NCBI GenBank assembly: GCA_902792795.1
Contig: CADBBB010000008.1
Coordinates: 1 to 35,975, forward strand
Origin: an uncultured Spirochaetaceae bacterium
GTDB lineage: Bacteria; Spirochaetota; Spirochaetia; Treponematales; Treponemataceae
DNA: 35,975 nt
Direction: 5' to 3'
Under the pieces are notes generated by a model. The model saw only the letters and a program-made list of their open reading frames with translations. It did not search any database and was not told the DNA's origin. The position numbers were made by a program, and so were the translations under genes. Position 1 is the stretch's first letter. Each line of letters starts with the position of its first letter. Positions 8,135 through 15,596 of this stretch are shown here, piece after piece.

Positions 8135-8935
8135 ATGAAGAAAAACGTTAATATTTCGGCATTTTTTAGGGATCTCTTTTTGGTGGAAACAGAATGCGTC
8201 CTTTCGTTCGCGATTGTAGGAACGATTTTCGCAAGGAACGCGGCGATTTCCTACGCTCATTTTTTCATTCCGCTTGCGATGGGCGCCCTTTGCATGCTCC
8301 CATGCCTTCCGGTTTACTTAATAGAAAACATGTCGATTCCGCAAGTGATTGTCCAAAGGCTTTTGGAGCTTGCGGTTTTGGAGCCGCTTTGCGTTTGGAC
8401 CGCGAATTTTCTTGCGGGCGATTTTTTGGGAAAGCCCGGACTTGTCGTGGTGGCCGCGCTGACGGCGCTTTTTGACGCGCTCTCCTATTCCGTGGCGTAC
8501 TTGATGGAAAAGGCAGAGTCCGAGCGTTTGAACAAAAAGCTGCGGGAAGCGGCCGCCAATCCCAGCGCGCAGAACGCGTGCATCGGCGGGGCGGAAGGCG
8601 GCGCGAAGGATTCCACCATCGAAGCCTTTGGCGACCAAAACCGCCGCGCGCAAATTCCCATCGCGGAAATTCTTTACTTTGAGGCGGACGCGGAACAAGT
8701 CTTTGCCTATACCGAAAAAGAAATTTTCCAAGTCCACCAGCGCTTGTACCAAGTGGAAACGCTTTCAAGCGCGGCGGGAATAATTCGCGTGTCAAAGTCG
8801 CATCTTGTCAACGTGAGGAAAATTCAATCCGTGCGAACGGCCCTGAACAGCCGCCTGTACGCCAAAATGGCCAACGGCGAGGAAGTTCTTGTACGCCGCA
8901 AGTACGCGCCCGCGTTTAAAGAGCGCATTTCGTAG
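8135..8935 (+). CDS. Membrane-anchored LytTR-type transcriptional regulator
   Basis: About 266 residues. The first about 140 residues contain roughly four hydrophobic segments (for example VLSFAIVGTIF, FFIPLAMGALCMLPCLPVYL, PGLVVVAALTALFDALSYSV), followed by a charged linker. The C-terminal about 95 residues are a LytTR DNA-binding domain: IPIAEILYFEADAEQVFAYT, FQVHQRLYQVE, IIRVSKSHLVNVRKIQSV and VRRKYAPAFKERI. Such proteins sense a membrane or small-molecule signal and bind direct repeats through the beta-type LytTR fold. The ATG at 8135 is preferred; a TTG at 8123 is in frame. The next gene is a MATE exporter on the same strand, a plausible target. Confidence 0.8.
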   Translation: MKKNVNISAFFRDLFLVETECVLSFAIVGTIFARNAAISYAHFFIPLAMGALCMLPCLPVYLIENMSIPQVIVQRLLELAVLEPLCVWTANFLAGDFLGKPGLVVVAALTALFDALSYSVAYLMEKAESERLNKKLREAAANPSAQNACIGGAEGGAKDSTIEAFGDQNRRAQIPIAEILYFEADAEQVFAYTEKEIFQVHQRLYQVETLSSAAGIIRVSKSHLVNVRKIQSVRTALNSRLYAKMANGEEVLVRRKYAPAFKERIS

Positions 8936-9009
8936 ACCGAAGCGCATTGGCCGTGCATTTCATCGCCTTAAACTTGCATCTTGTATAAAAGCTGTTTTCA
9001 TTATAAGCC

Positions 9010-9025
9010 GCATTGTATACAATGC
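9010..9025. promoter_or_regulatory. Perfect 16-bp palindrome upstream of the MATE gene
   Basis: GCATTGTATACAATGC is a perfect palindrome 29 bases before the MATE start. Its size and position fit an operator for a dimeric repressor. The -35/-10 boxes of this promoter are not clear; TATACA inside the palindrome could be the -10. Confidence 0.4.
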
Positions 9026-9054
9026 CTTTTGTCGCCCCTTGGAGGAGAAAAAAT

Positions 9055-10410
9055 ATGAATGGGAAGTTTCAAAATTACAGAACTTACTTTACTCGTTTGC
9101 TCGCTATCGCGGTTCCGCTGATTTTGAGCAACATCATAAACCAAGTCCAAATGCTGATCGACCGCATTTTCTTGGGCCAGGCCAACACTTTGTACATGGC
9201 GGTTTTGGGAAACACAACCTCGCCGCTTTGGACAACTATGTCGGTTTGCTTTTCAATCGCGACCGGCGCGTCTATTTTGATAAGCCAAAGCGTCGGAGCG
9301 AAGGACGACAAGAAAAAGGAAGAGTATTCCGGCTCACTCGTAAAGTACTGCCACATTCTTCCGTTCGCGCTATTTTTGCTTTGGTTCTTTGGCTCAAAGC
9401 CAATCTTTAGGCTGATGGGCGTGTCCGACAATTTAATCGGAATGTGCGCCGACTACACGCGCTATTCTTCGCCGATATTTTTGGTGCTGGGCATGGGCTG
9501 CTGTTGGACCGTGATTTTCCAAACGTCAAACCACACAAAGCACTTGGCGATTTGGAGCGTCCTGCGCTCGTGCCTGAACATTTTCTTGGACTGGGTTTTG
9601 ATTTTTGGAAACCTTGGCTTTCCGTCAATGGGAATCAAGGGCGCCGCTCTTGGAACGACCATCGCCGAATACTTGGGCGGAGCGTACCTTATGTTCGCGT
9701 ACTTTAGGAGCGGAAAGCTTAACACGCGGCCAAGCATGCGCACGGTAAAGGACGCCAAGTTTGGAAGCTACCTGCATTCAGCGCGGCTTGGAATCAACAC
9801 CGCCTTGGAAGACTTTTGCTGGAACTTTGGAAACCTCGTCATCATCCGCATTTTGAACTCAATCAACGAGCTTGCGGCAGGAATCTATTCCATCATCTTT
9901 GGCGTGGAAGTTTTGGCGGTCGTAATCATCGGCTCTTTGGGAAGCGGAACATTGACGCTGGCTTCCGAGGCGGTGGGCCAGAGCGACAGGAAGCAGTTTA
10001 AGGGTGTGTGCCTTGCGGCCTACGCGCTCAGCCTTGTGGTGACGCTGGCGATGGTTTTGGTTTCGCTTTTGTGTCCAAGATGGATCATCTCGGTCTTTAC
10101 AAAGGACAGGGGCATTATCGCGACCAGCGGCATTTACTTGCTTTTGATTTCGGTGAACCTGGTTTCAAAGTCGGGGAACATAGTCGTCGGAAGCGCGATT
10201 CGCGGAAGCGGCGACACAAGATGGATGTTCTTCACGCAGATTTTTGGAACGGCCTTTGTAATCGCTTGCGCATGCTTTTTTGTCTACACGCTGGGGCTTG
10301 GAATTGTCGGAGTTTTCCTTGCGGTCATCGTGGACGAAGCCGTCCGCTTTGCGATTAACTTTGGAAAGTTTGTGCGGATTTACAAAAAGTCGCCGGTCTT
10401 TGGAGAATAG
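9055..10410 (+). CDS. MATE-family multidrug/Na+ (H+) antiporter
   Basis: 451 residues with about twelve hydrophobic segments in two homologous halves, the usual MATE size. The N-terminal half has LAIAVPLILSNIINQVQMLI and DRIFLGQ, then SIATGASILISQSVGAKD. The C-terminal half has EVLAVVIIGSLGSGTLTLAS and AIRGSGDTRWMFFTQI. The family exports cationic drugs and metabolites by Na+ or H+ exchange. The start at 9055 is set by GGAGGAG (9041-9047). The longer frame from 9013 would begin inside the upstream palindrome. The collapsed RibD-like frame begins 11 bases after its stop, so the downstream genes probably share this transcript. Confidence 0.9.
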   Translation: MNGKFQNYRTYFTRLLAIAVPLILSNIINQVQMLIDRIFLGQANTLYMAVLGNTTSPLWTTMSVCFSIATGASILISQSVGAKDDKKKEEYSGSLVKYCHILPFALFLLWFFGSKPIFRLMGVSDNLIGMCADYTRYSSPIFLVLGMGCCWTVIFQTSNHTKHLAIWSVLRSCLNIFLDWVLIFGNLGFPSMGIKGAALGTTIAEYLGGAYLMFAYFRSGKLNTRPSMRTVKDAKFGSYLHSARLGINTALEDFCWNFGNLVIIRILNSINELAAGIYSIIFGVEVLAVVIIGSLGSGTLTLASEAVGQSDRKQFKGVCLAAYALSLVVTLAMVLVSLLCPRWIISVFTKDRGIIATSGIYLLLISVNLVSKSGNIVVGSAIRGSGDTRWMFFTQIFGTAFVIACACFFVYTLGLGIVGVFLAVIVDEAVRFAINFGKFVRIYKKSPVFGE

Positions 10411-10421
10411 GAGGAAGAGGA

Positions 10422-10607
10422 ATGACAAGGCCAACAACAACTCTTTTTATGCTGATGAGCGTTGACGGAAAGGACACGGCCACTTTAATCGACGGAAAAT
10501 CCTTGCTTTCAGAAGACGAGCTTTCTTTGCTTGGAGTGATGAAGCTTGTTGAATGCAAGGTACTGAAGGATTCATACCTAAGGCTTAGGTATGAAGTGAT
10601 AAAATAA
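10422..10607 (+). pseudogene. Collapsed RibD_C/dihydrofolate-reductase-like gene (N- and C-termini joined)
   Basis: The 61-residue frame starts with MTRPTTTLFMLMSVDGK, the N-terminus of RibD C-terminal-domain reductases. It continues directly with DTATLIDGKSLLSEDEL and closes with LVECKVLKDSYLRLRYEV, which is the family's C-terminus. The NADP-binding middle (about 160 residues in relatives) is missing. The junction is at GGAAAG (10467-10472). In relatives SVDGK and the distant GGKDT block both carry this kind of sequence, which suggests deletion between short repeats. It still has a good ribosome site (AGGAGGAAGAGG) and an intact frame, but it cannot be an enzyme. Confidence 0.7.
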
Positions 10608-10622
10608 ATTTTCGGAAGAAAA

Positions 10623-11297
10623 ATGGATAAAGAATGGTCTGAAAAAAACAAGAAAATGCAAGCGCTGATTGCAAAGGAAAAAACTTTTGCGGAAGGCATA
10701 AAAGTTCTTCTTGAATTGCGAAGCTCTTTGTTCGAGCAGCTTGCTTCTATTGTAAAAACTTTTCCTCCAGCGGCATTTTATCAGATGCCGTTTGGACCAG
10801 GCGACGGGAACCATAACGCTACCCTCGCTTGGTCGCTTTGGCATCTGTTCCGCGTAGAAGACATTGTCGCTCACACATTGATTTTAAACGACAAGCAGAT
10901 TCTTTTTAAAAACAGCTGGCTAAAGAAAACAAAAAGCCCGATTGTCACTACAGGGAACGAGCTTGACGGCGAAGCGATGGTTGACTTTTCAAAAAAGCTG
11001 AGCGTCAAAGCCCTTTATGATTATTGCAAGGCTGTGATGGATTCCACAAACGAGCTTTTGAAGGGCTTGCAATTTTCCGACTTGAAGCGAAAGTTTTCGG
11101 AAGAGGACAAAGAGCGCCTTGCCGCAAGTGAGTGCGTCAGCGCGGAAGAATCCGCTTCTTGGCTGATTGACTTCTGGGTCGGCAAAAACGTAAAAGGCTT
11201 GATACAGATGCCATTTTCCCGCCACTGGATTATGCACGTGGAAGCGATGCGTCGAATCAAAAACAAGCTGTGCCAGCAGGCAAAAAGGAATTGCTGA
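10623..11297 (+). CDS. DinB-like four-helix metalloprotein
   Basis: 224 residues. DinB/YfiT-superfamily signature: TLAWSLWHLFRVEDIVAH in the first helices and FSRHWIMHVEAMRR near the end give the usual His ligands of a divalent-metal site. The family includes thiol transferases and many uncharacterised proteins; the substrate is unknown. It starts with ATG at 10623 and MDKEWSEKNK. A shortened second copy starts with almost the same bases at 16413. A 9-bp direct repeat AAAAACAAG occurs at 10644-10652 and 11259-11267. The frame stops at 11297, but the next 100 bases look coding in another frame, so a C-terminal extension has probably been lost (see next entry). Confidence 0.75.
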   Translation: MDKEWSEKNKKMQALIAKEKTFAEGIKVLLELRSSLFEQLASIVKTFPPAAFYQMPFGPGDGNHNATLAWSLWHLFRVEDIVAHTLILNDKQILFKNSWLKKTKSPIVTTGNELDGEAMVDFSKKLSVKALYDYCKAVMDSTNELLKGLQFSDLKRKFSEEDKERLAASECVSAEESASWLIDFWVGKNVKGLIQMPFSRHWIMHVEAMRRIKNKLCQQAKRNC

Positions 11298-11401
11298 AAG
11301 TCCTGGAAACGCTCCACAAGAAAAAGAATTTCCAAAAGATTCAGGAAGTTCTTGGTTATGAAGTTGAAGAGGGCTTGAGGATTCTGGAGAAGAACAGATA
11401 G
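11282..11401 (+). pseudogene. Out-of-frame C-terminal tail of the DinB gene (DUF3795-type extension)
   Basis: In the frame shifted relative to the DinB gene, 11282-11401 reads KKELLKVLETLHKKKNFQ, then KIQEVLGYEVEEGLRILEK and a stop. In gut Firmicutes homologues that I recall, DinB is followed by a Cys-rich DUF3795 domain ending in just this kind of sequence. Here the Cys-rich part is absent and the tail is out of frame. The overlap AAAAAGG (11282-11288) would be the deletion joint. The reading of this as a lost DUF3795 is from memory; the coding character of the tail is visible. Confidence 0.5.
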
Positions 11402-11492
11402 ATGAAAAATCGGAGAGCCTAGAAATAATAACAATCAGGACTGCAAATACTTTACGAAAGATTATATCTATTTAAATGGGGAGGCAAAGAAA

Positions 11493-12068
11493 ATGAATGA
11501 AAAATTAATCGAAGAGGCAAAACTGTACATACAAGAAATATTCAAGGATAATTCTGACGGACACGACGCAAACCATTCGCTGAGAGTTTACAAGAATGCT
11601 CTTCAAATCGCCAAAGCGTATCCAGAATGCAACATGATGGTTGTCGCTTTATCTTCTTTGCTGCATGATGTTGATGACCACAAACTGTTTGACACAAAGG
11701 ATAACATGAACGCAAGGCAATTTCTTAAAAGTCACGACATCGGGAATGATGACATAGAATTAATCTGTCAGATTATCAACGGAGTGTCTTTCAGTAAAAA
11801 CAAAGAAAAACACCCCGAAACTTTAGAAGGAAAAATCGTGCAGGATGCGGACAGAATAGATGCCATCGGAGCTGTAGGGATTGCAAGAACTTTCGCTTAC
11901 GGCGGAAAGGCTGGAAGACCTTTGGAGTCTTCTGTACAGCATTTTCATGACAAACTTTTGCTTCTAAAAGATAAAATGAACACGCAGGAAGCCAAAAAAA
12001 TTGCCGAAAGCCGTCATTTATATATGGAAGAATTCCTAAGGGAATTCCAAAAAGAATCAAAAATATGA
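11493..12068 (+). CDS. HD-domain phosphohydrolase (YedJ-like)
   Basis: 191 residues, near full length. HD-superfamily metal ligands are clear: the His in DGHDANHSLRVYKNA, the HD pair in SLLHDVDDHKLF, and the Asp in VQDADRIDAIGAVGIARTF. The FAYGG and HFHDKLLLLKDKMNTQEAKK segments match YedJ-type proteins. The family hydrolyses phosphate esters, possibly nucleotides; the substrate is unknown. The ATG follows GGGGAGG at good spacing. The 91 bases before it (11402-11492) hold no complete gene, though they stay open in frame back to a TGA near 11400. Confidence 0.8.
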   Translation: MNEKLIEEAKLYIQEIFKDNSDGHDANHSLRVYKNALQIAKAYPECNMMVVALSSLLHDVDDHKLFDTKDNMNARQFLKSHDIGNDDIELICQIINGVSFSKNKEKHPETLEGKIVQDADRIDAIGAVGIARTFAYGGKAGRPLESSVQHFHDKLLLLKDKMNTQEAKKIAESRHLYMEEFLREFQKESKI

Positions 12069-12113
12069 GTCCAACATAAGAAAATGGCGTTCGCCGCAAG
12101 ATAGGAGAATAAA

Positions 12114-12701
12114 ATGAAAGCGTTTGTAGTTTATTGCCACCCATCGGAAGATTCTTTCACGCGCCATGTAAGGGATTCATTCATAAAGGGAATTGAAGAT
12201 TCTGGAAATAAGTATGTTCTTTCCGATTTATACAAGATGAACTTTAAGACAGACATGAGCGAGCAAGAATATCTTCGCGACGCGAATTACAGGAAGGAGC
12301 CAGATGTTGCGGAAGACGTTTTGGCCGAACAGGCAAAAATAAATTCTTCCGATGCGATTGTCTTTATCTATCCTGTTTTTTGGACGGAAGCTCCGGCGAA
12401 ACTTGTGGGATGGTTTGACAGAGTTTGGTCTTACGGCTTTGCTTACGGCGAAAACAGAACGATGAAAGTTCTGGACAAAGCCCTCTTCCTTGTGACGGCA
12501 GGCAACACGATGGAACGGCTTGAAAAATTCGGACTTCTGGACAGCATGAAAAAAGTCATGATAGGCGACAGAATTTTTGAACGCGCAAAAAAATCCGACT
12601 TTGTCATCTTTTCAGGAATGTCAAGGAAGCTTGCCTCGCGTGAAGAAGGCTGGGATAAAAATCTCAAAGCAGCGTACGAAAAAGGCAGAAATCTTTTTTA
12701 A
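12114..12701 (+). CDS. Flavodoxin-fold NAD(P)H oxidoreductase (quinone reductase-like)
   Basis: 195 residues of the Flavodoxin_2 / NQO1-KefF type. The FMN-binding fold is seen in MKAFVVYCHPSEDSF (phosphate loop), DAIVFIYPVFWTEAPAKLVG (loop 2) and GWFDRVWSYGFAYG, then LFLVTAGNTMERL. It would use NAD(P)H to reduce quinones or other electrophiles in two-electron steps. The start at 12114 follows TAGGAGAA. Full length, with no visible lesion. It sits 45 bases after the HD gene and probably shares its transcript. Confidence 0.85.
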   Translation: MKAFVVYCHPSEDSFTRHVRDSFIKGIEDSGNKYVLSDLYKMNFKTDMSEQEYLRDANYRKEPDVAEDVLAEQAKINSSDAIVFIYPVFWTEAPAKLVGWFDRVWSYGFAYGENRTMKVLDKALFLVTAGNTMERLEKFGLLDSMKKVMIGDRIFERAKKSDFVIFSGMSRKLASREEGWDKNLKAAYEKGRNLF

Positions 12702-12712
12702 GCGAGAAACAA

Positions 12713-12772
12713 ATGAAACAGTACATTGTTGACGCATTCGCTGACAAAGTTTTTTGCGGGAATCCCTCATAA
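12713..12772 (+). pseudogene. N-terminal stub of a PhzF-family isomerase gene
   Basis: Twelve bases after the oxidoreductase stop an ATG opens MKQYIVDAFADKVFCGNPS and then stops. This is the highly conserved N-terminus of PhzF/YddE epimerase-like proteins, which normally run to about 260-300 residues and continue GNPAAV. Nothing recognisable of the rest remains before the promoter at 12789, so all but the first 19 codons is gone. Confidence 0.6.
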
Positions 12773-12788
12773 AACCACTTCCGCGACC

Positions 12789-12818
12789 TTGCAGTGAAAC
12801 AGCGCTTTTTGCTATACT
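12789..12818 (+). promoter_or_regulatory. Promoter of the DUF2147 gene
   Basis: -35 TTGCAG (12789-12794), 18-bp spacer, -10 TATACT (12813-12818), about 24 bases of leader from the predicted start, and AGGAGAG before the ATG at 12849. Confidence 0.55.
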
Positions 12819-12848
12819 GTTTTAAACTAAATTACAGGAGAGACCGTT

Positions 12849-13361
12849 ATGAAAAAGTTTTTTGTTTGCGCTTTGTTCGCCATGACCGCGCTTGCGGCGG
12901 CGTTTGCGGCCGACCCGGCGGAAGGCTATTGGGCCAGCTATGACGACAAGTCCGGCGATTTGACCGCCGTTTGGAATTTTTACATCAACGCGGGCGGCGA
13001 CATGGAGGCCGTCATAGTTTATTCGCCGCAGTGCGACGAAACGGCCATGGCTGAGGCTTGCAAAAATTTAAAGCCGGGAAAAAATTTCCCCCGACAAGGC
13101 GACCTTTTCAAAATGAAAATCATAAAGGAAACTCCTTGGATTTTTGCCTTGAAAAAAACCGCGCCCGGCGTTTGGGAAGGCGGAAACATCATCGACTGCG
13201 GCGAAGGCAAAATGTACAGCTGCAAGGTCACATTCACGCCCGCGGACGGAAAAAAATTCAAGGCGGACACCCTCGTCATGCGCGGCTCAATCGGCCCGCT
13301 CGGACGCAACCAATTTTGGCGCCGCCCCGACGCGGAAACAATGAAAAACGTAACGAAATAA
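12849..13361 (+). CDS. Secreted DUF2147-domain protein
   Basis: 170 residues with a Sec signal peptide (MKKFFVCALFAMTALAAAFA, cleavage probably after AFA-AD). The mature part follows the DUF2147 pattern: EGYWASYDDKSG, a middle region ending WEGGNIIDCGEGKMYSCKV, then RGSIGPLGRNQFWRR. DUF2147 proteins are small periplasmic beta-barrel/lipocalin-like proteins of unknown function. Codon use is GC-rich like the flanking core genes and unlike the AT-richer neighbours, so it is probably resident. No terminator follows. Confidence 0.8.
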   Translation: MKKFFVCALFAMTALAAAFAADPAEGYWASYDDKSGDLTAVWNFYINAGGDMEAVIVYSPQCDETAMAEACKNLKPGKNFPRQGDLFKMKIIKETPWIFALKKTAPGVWEGGNIIDCGEGKMYSCKVTFTPADGKKFKADTLVMRGSIGPLGRNQFWRRPDAETMKNVTK

Positions 13362-13384
13362 AAAAAGCGGCGGCATTCCAAAAT

Positions 13385-13477
13385 ATAATTTACGTAAAGA
13401 AAGGCGACAGTCTTTCTGAATACGGAATAAATGCAAAGATTGTGGAACTTCCCGGGCACACAAAAGGCTCTAATGAA
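13385..13477 (+). pseudogene. Internal fragment of a metallo-beta-lactamase-fold hydrolase gene
   Basis: After the DUF2147 gene the sequence reads IIYVKKGDSLSEYGINAKI and VELPGHTKGSN without a start codon. PGHTKGS is the metal-binding and following motif of MBL-fold hydrolases. Both the N-terminal HxHxDH part and the C-terminal part are missing, so only about 30 codons remain. The fragment runs straight into the ribosome site of the next gene. Confidence 0.55.
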
Positions 13478-13490
13478 TTTGGAGTAGATT

Positions 13491-14099
13491 ATGAAAATTG
13501 CAGTATTTACAGATGTTCACGGCAATCTTAAGGCTTTACAGACTGTCCTTGAGCGAATCAAAGAAAAGAATGCGGACAGGACGATTTTTTTGGGAGACAT
13601 TTTTCAGCGCGGAAACGACGAAATTGAATGTCTTGAACTCCTTAAAAACAGCGGCGCAATCTGCATTAAAGGAAATTGCGAGCTTTACCTTGAGCATGGA
13701 GTTAACATCGACCCGGACGTTGAATATCTGAGAGAATATTATGACGGAATGAGAAAGAAGATTTCTGATGGTCAAATGGAATTCATAAGGCAAATGCCGC
13801 TCTTTTACGAAGAAGAAGCTTTTGGCCACAAAATGCGTTTCTCGCATTTTTTATTTTCAGACGTTGACGCGCCGTATCCATTCTTGCAATTATCAAGCTT
13901 AAAAAACGGAATCTTTGACACCGCATGCAAAAGCAAGGAAGTGACCAAATATGACCTTGTTGTAGTTGGCCATTCGCATCAGAATTTTGAAAACGGAAAC
14001 GTAGTGTCGGTTTCGGCGGCAGGCTTGGAAGGCGCGTCATTTCTTTTGATTGAAGCGACAGAAGGCGGGCTTAACTTTGAACGAGTTTTCATCAATTAA
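13491..14099 (+). CDS. Calcineurin-like metallophosphoesterase (YfcE-like)
   Basis: 202 residues with the full set of metallophosphoesterase motifs: D-H in FTDVHGN, GDIFQRG, GNCE, the distal His in RFSHFLFSD, and VVGHSHQNF. These residues bind two metal ions and hydrolyse phosphodiesters or monoesters. The length and simple fold fit YfcE-type enzymes or predicted nucleotidases. The ATG at 13491 follows GGAG in TTTGGAGTAGATT. No lesion is visible; the substrate is unknown. Confidence 0.85.
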   Translation: MKIAVFTDVHGNLKALQTVLERIKEKNADRTIFLGDIFQRGNDEIECLELLKNSGAICIKGNCELYLEHGVNIDPDVEYLREYYDGMRKKISDGQMEFIRQMPLFYEEEAFGHKMRFSHFLFSDVDAPYPFLQLSSLKNGIFDTACKSKEVTKYDLVVVGHSHQNFENGNVVSVSAAGLEGASFLLIEATEGGLNFERVFIN

Positions 14100-14116
14100 A
14101 ATTCACGGAGAAAAAA

Positions 14117-14212
14117 ATGAACTACAAAATAATCGACCAAAAAACATATTATAGCGCGGGCGTTTTCCGCCTTTTGGAAAAGGAATTGCGGATTTTGAGA
14201 AAGGTTGAATAA
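14117..14212 (+). pseudogene. Collapsed CatA-like acetyltransferase gene (N- and C-termini joined)
   Basis: The 31-codon frame reads MNYKIIDQKTYYSAGVFR, like the N-terminus of chloramphenicol acetyltransferase-like proteins, then LLEKELRILRKVE, like their C-terminus. The catalytic HxxxD region and about 180 residues are absent. The joint lies at GTTTTCCGCC (14162-14171), which could encode both the N-terminal GVFR and a C-terminal VFRLLEKE, consistent with deletion between short repeats. GGAG lies before the ATG. The family call comes from memory of related gut proteins and is tentative. Confidence 0.5.
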
Positions 14213-14213
14213 A

Positions 14214-14978
14214 ATGGTGACAAAGAAAGAATTCAAAGACACATTGATTAAGCTTGGCGTTAAAAAAGGAATGACGCTTGAAGTCCACAGTTCGCTGGGC
14301 AGCTTTGGAAAATTAGAAGGCGGAGCGAAAACCGTAATCGACACGCTCAAAGAAATCATCACTTGCGAAGGAAGCATTTTTATGCCTGCCCTCAGGCTTT
14401 CCAAGGAGCTTCCCCTTACTGAGGAAGACAAAAGGCTTGGTCTTACTGTAAAGATTAAAATCCTTCCGCCGGAAGCCGAGCGAACGGCCATGGGAATTAT
14501 CGCCGACACATTTAAAAAAATGCCAGGCGTTTTTTGCGGCCCAGACTTCATCGCGACCGCCGGCTGGGGAAAGCATGGCGAAGAAGCTGCGAAAGGCGGC
14601 TTGAATTACGCCATACACAACGGCGGAATGGCGCTGCTTTTGGGCGTGGACATCTACAAACTCACTGCGATGCACTATGTTGAAGACTGTACGCCAGACG
14701 AGATCAAAAACGCGTTCGCTTCCAGCGAAGAAGTGAACAAAATCTATCCGCCTAACGAGTGGTTCACTGAATGCGGCCATCCGCCAGTTAAGGCTTGGTA
14801 CACGATTCAGAAAATGGCTTACGAAAAAGGCCTTGTTAAAGAAGCAATGATTGGCTCTTGCAAGGCGATGTTCTTCAACATCTGGGATGTTGTTTCGATT
14901 TATGAGCATGAATTGAAAAATAATCCGTACGAACTATGGGGAATGGAGAAACCTATAAATATAGCTGTGTCTGATTAA
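14214..14978 (+). CDS. AAC(3)-family aminoglycoside N-acetyltransferase-like protein
   Basis: 254 residues of the Antibiotic_NAT family. The N-terminus KKGMTLEVHSSLGSFGKLEG matches the acetyl-CoA and His-containing region, GSIFMPAL follows, and the second half has YAIHNGGMALLLGVD and TAMHYVEDC with the conserved catalytic-type His-Glu. The family transfers acetyl from acetyl-CoA to the 3-amino group of aminoglycosides, but many gut members have unknown or weak activity, so resistance should not be assumed. The start at 14214 sits one base after the stop of the CatA-like remnant. Its ribosome site is weak, and coupling to the remnant's translation may help it. Confidence 0.8.
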   Translation: MVTKKEFKDTLIKLGVKKGMTLEVHSSLGSFGKLEGGAKTVIDTLKEIITCEGSIFMPALRLSKELPLTEEDKRLGLTVKIKILPPEAERTAMGIIADTFKKMPGVFCGPDFIATAGWGKHGEEAAKGGLNYAIHNGGMALLLGVDIYKLTAMHYVEDCTPDEIKNAFASSEEVNKIYPPNEWFTECGHPPVKAWYTIQKMAYEKGLVKEAMIGSCKAMFFNIWDVVSIYEHELKNNPYELWGMEKPINIAVSD

Positions 14979-14993
14979 GCGAAATAAACGCTA

Positions 14994-15022
14994 TTGCCCA
15001 TAATTCATCATTTTGCTAAAAT
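14994..15022 (+). promoter_or_regulatory. Promoter of the yjdF leader
   Basis: -35 TTGCCC (14994-14999), 17-bp spacer, -10 TAAAAT (15017-15022). The predicted start near 15029 gives a leader of about 170 bases, by far the longest in the window. Confidence 0.5.
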
Positions 15023-15028
15023 GAAACT

Positions 15029-15200
15029 GTAAAAACTATTAATACATCTTTCGAGAGATTCAATTCGCCTTGTTAGGGCGGCTTGAATCTTACTTTCCGA
15101 ATCGGAACATGGCTTGCCCATAAATCCGATTCACAATTCTTTTCTTCTCATCTTTGCCTGTCGTGCGGTTAATTGCGCGAAAACGGCGAATGGAAGATGT
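15029..15200 (+). promoter_or_regulatory. Structured 5' leader of yjdF, candidate riboswitch
   Basis: The 172-base leader has two clear hairpins. The first is AGATTCAA..CGCC (15056-15069) paired with GGCG..TTGAATCT (15077-15090). The second is GAATCGG (15099-15105) with CCGATTC (15126-15132), with an inner ATGG/CCAT stem. Many yjdF genes in Firmicutes are controlled by the azaaromatic-sensing yjdF riboswitch. I cannot confirm its consensus by eye, so the riboswitch call is inference from context and structure. Confidence 0.35.
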
Positions 15201-15596
15201 ATGAAAATCACAGAAGACAATTTTACAATAACAACAATCTATTTTGACGGTCAGTTTTGGCGCGCCCTGATTGAACGTTGCGAGGACGGAAAAGCCTATG
15301 CGGGGCGGCATGTGTTTGGCGCGGAGCCGAGCAATCCAGAAATTTTAAGCTGGATGGCGCATGGCTTTGTGAACGTGCCGCTTTTGCCTGTGGAGGGCAG
15401 AACTAAAATCAGGTTCAAAAAGCTTGCAAAGACCGAACAAAAAAATGTCGGTGGCATTCCAAAATCTCTTACGGCGTTTTCCGAGGCTCAGAAAGAGCAT
15501 GCAAAAGAACGCAAAACGATGAACCGCAGGCAGAAAAAGCTGGAAGAAAAAGAAAAATATTTACTTAAACAACTTAAAAGGAAAAAACGAAAATGA
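15201..15596 (+). CDS. yjdF: YjdF-family (DUF2992) protein
   Basis: 131 residues. It matches the YjdF pattern: an N-terminal beta region (TTIYFDGQFWRALIERCEDG, then KAYAGRHVFGAEPSNPEIL), a middle segment and a long Lys/Glu/Arg-rich C-terminal helix (KEHAKERKTMNRRQKKLEEK). The biochemical role is unknown; in Firmicutes the gene is induced by azaaromatic compounds, suggesting detoxification. The ATG at 15201 is the family start; upstream ATG codons in the same frame lie in the structured leader. The stop overlaps the next gene by four bases (ATGA). Confidence 0.75.
   Translation: MKITEDNFTITTIYFDGQFWRALIERCEDGKAYAGRHVFGAEPSNPEILSWMAHGFVNVPLLPVEGRTKIRFKKLAKTEQKNVGGIPKSLTAFSEAQKEHAKERKTMNRRQKKLEEKEKYLLKQLKRKKRK

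Noticed and set aside
14214..14978. Calling AAC(3) and the APH-like gene antibiotic-resistance genes
   Set aside because: Only the family fold is visible. Both families have many members without resistance activity, and no resistance element is nearby.
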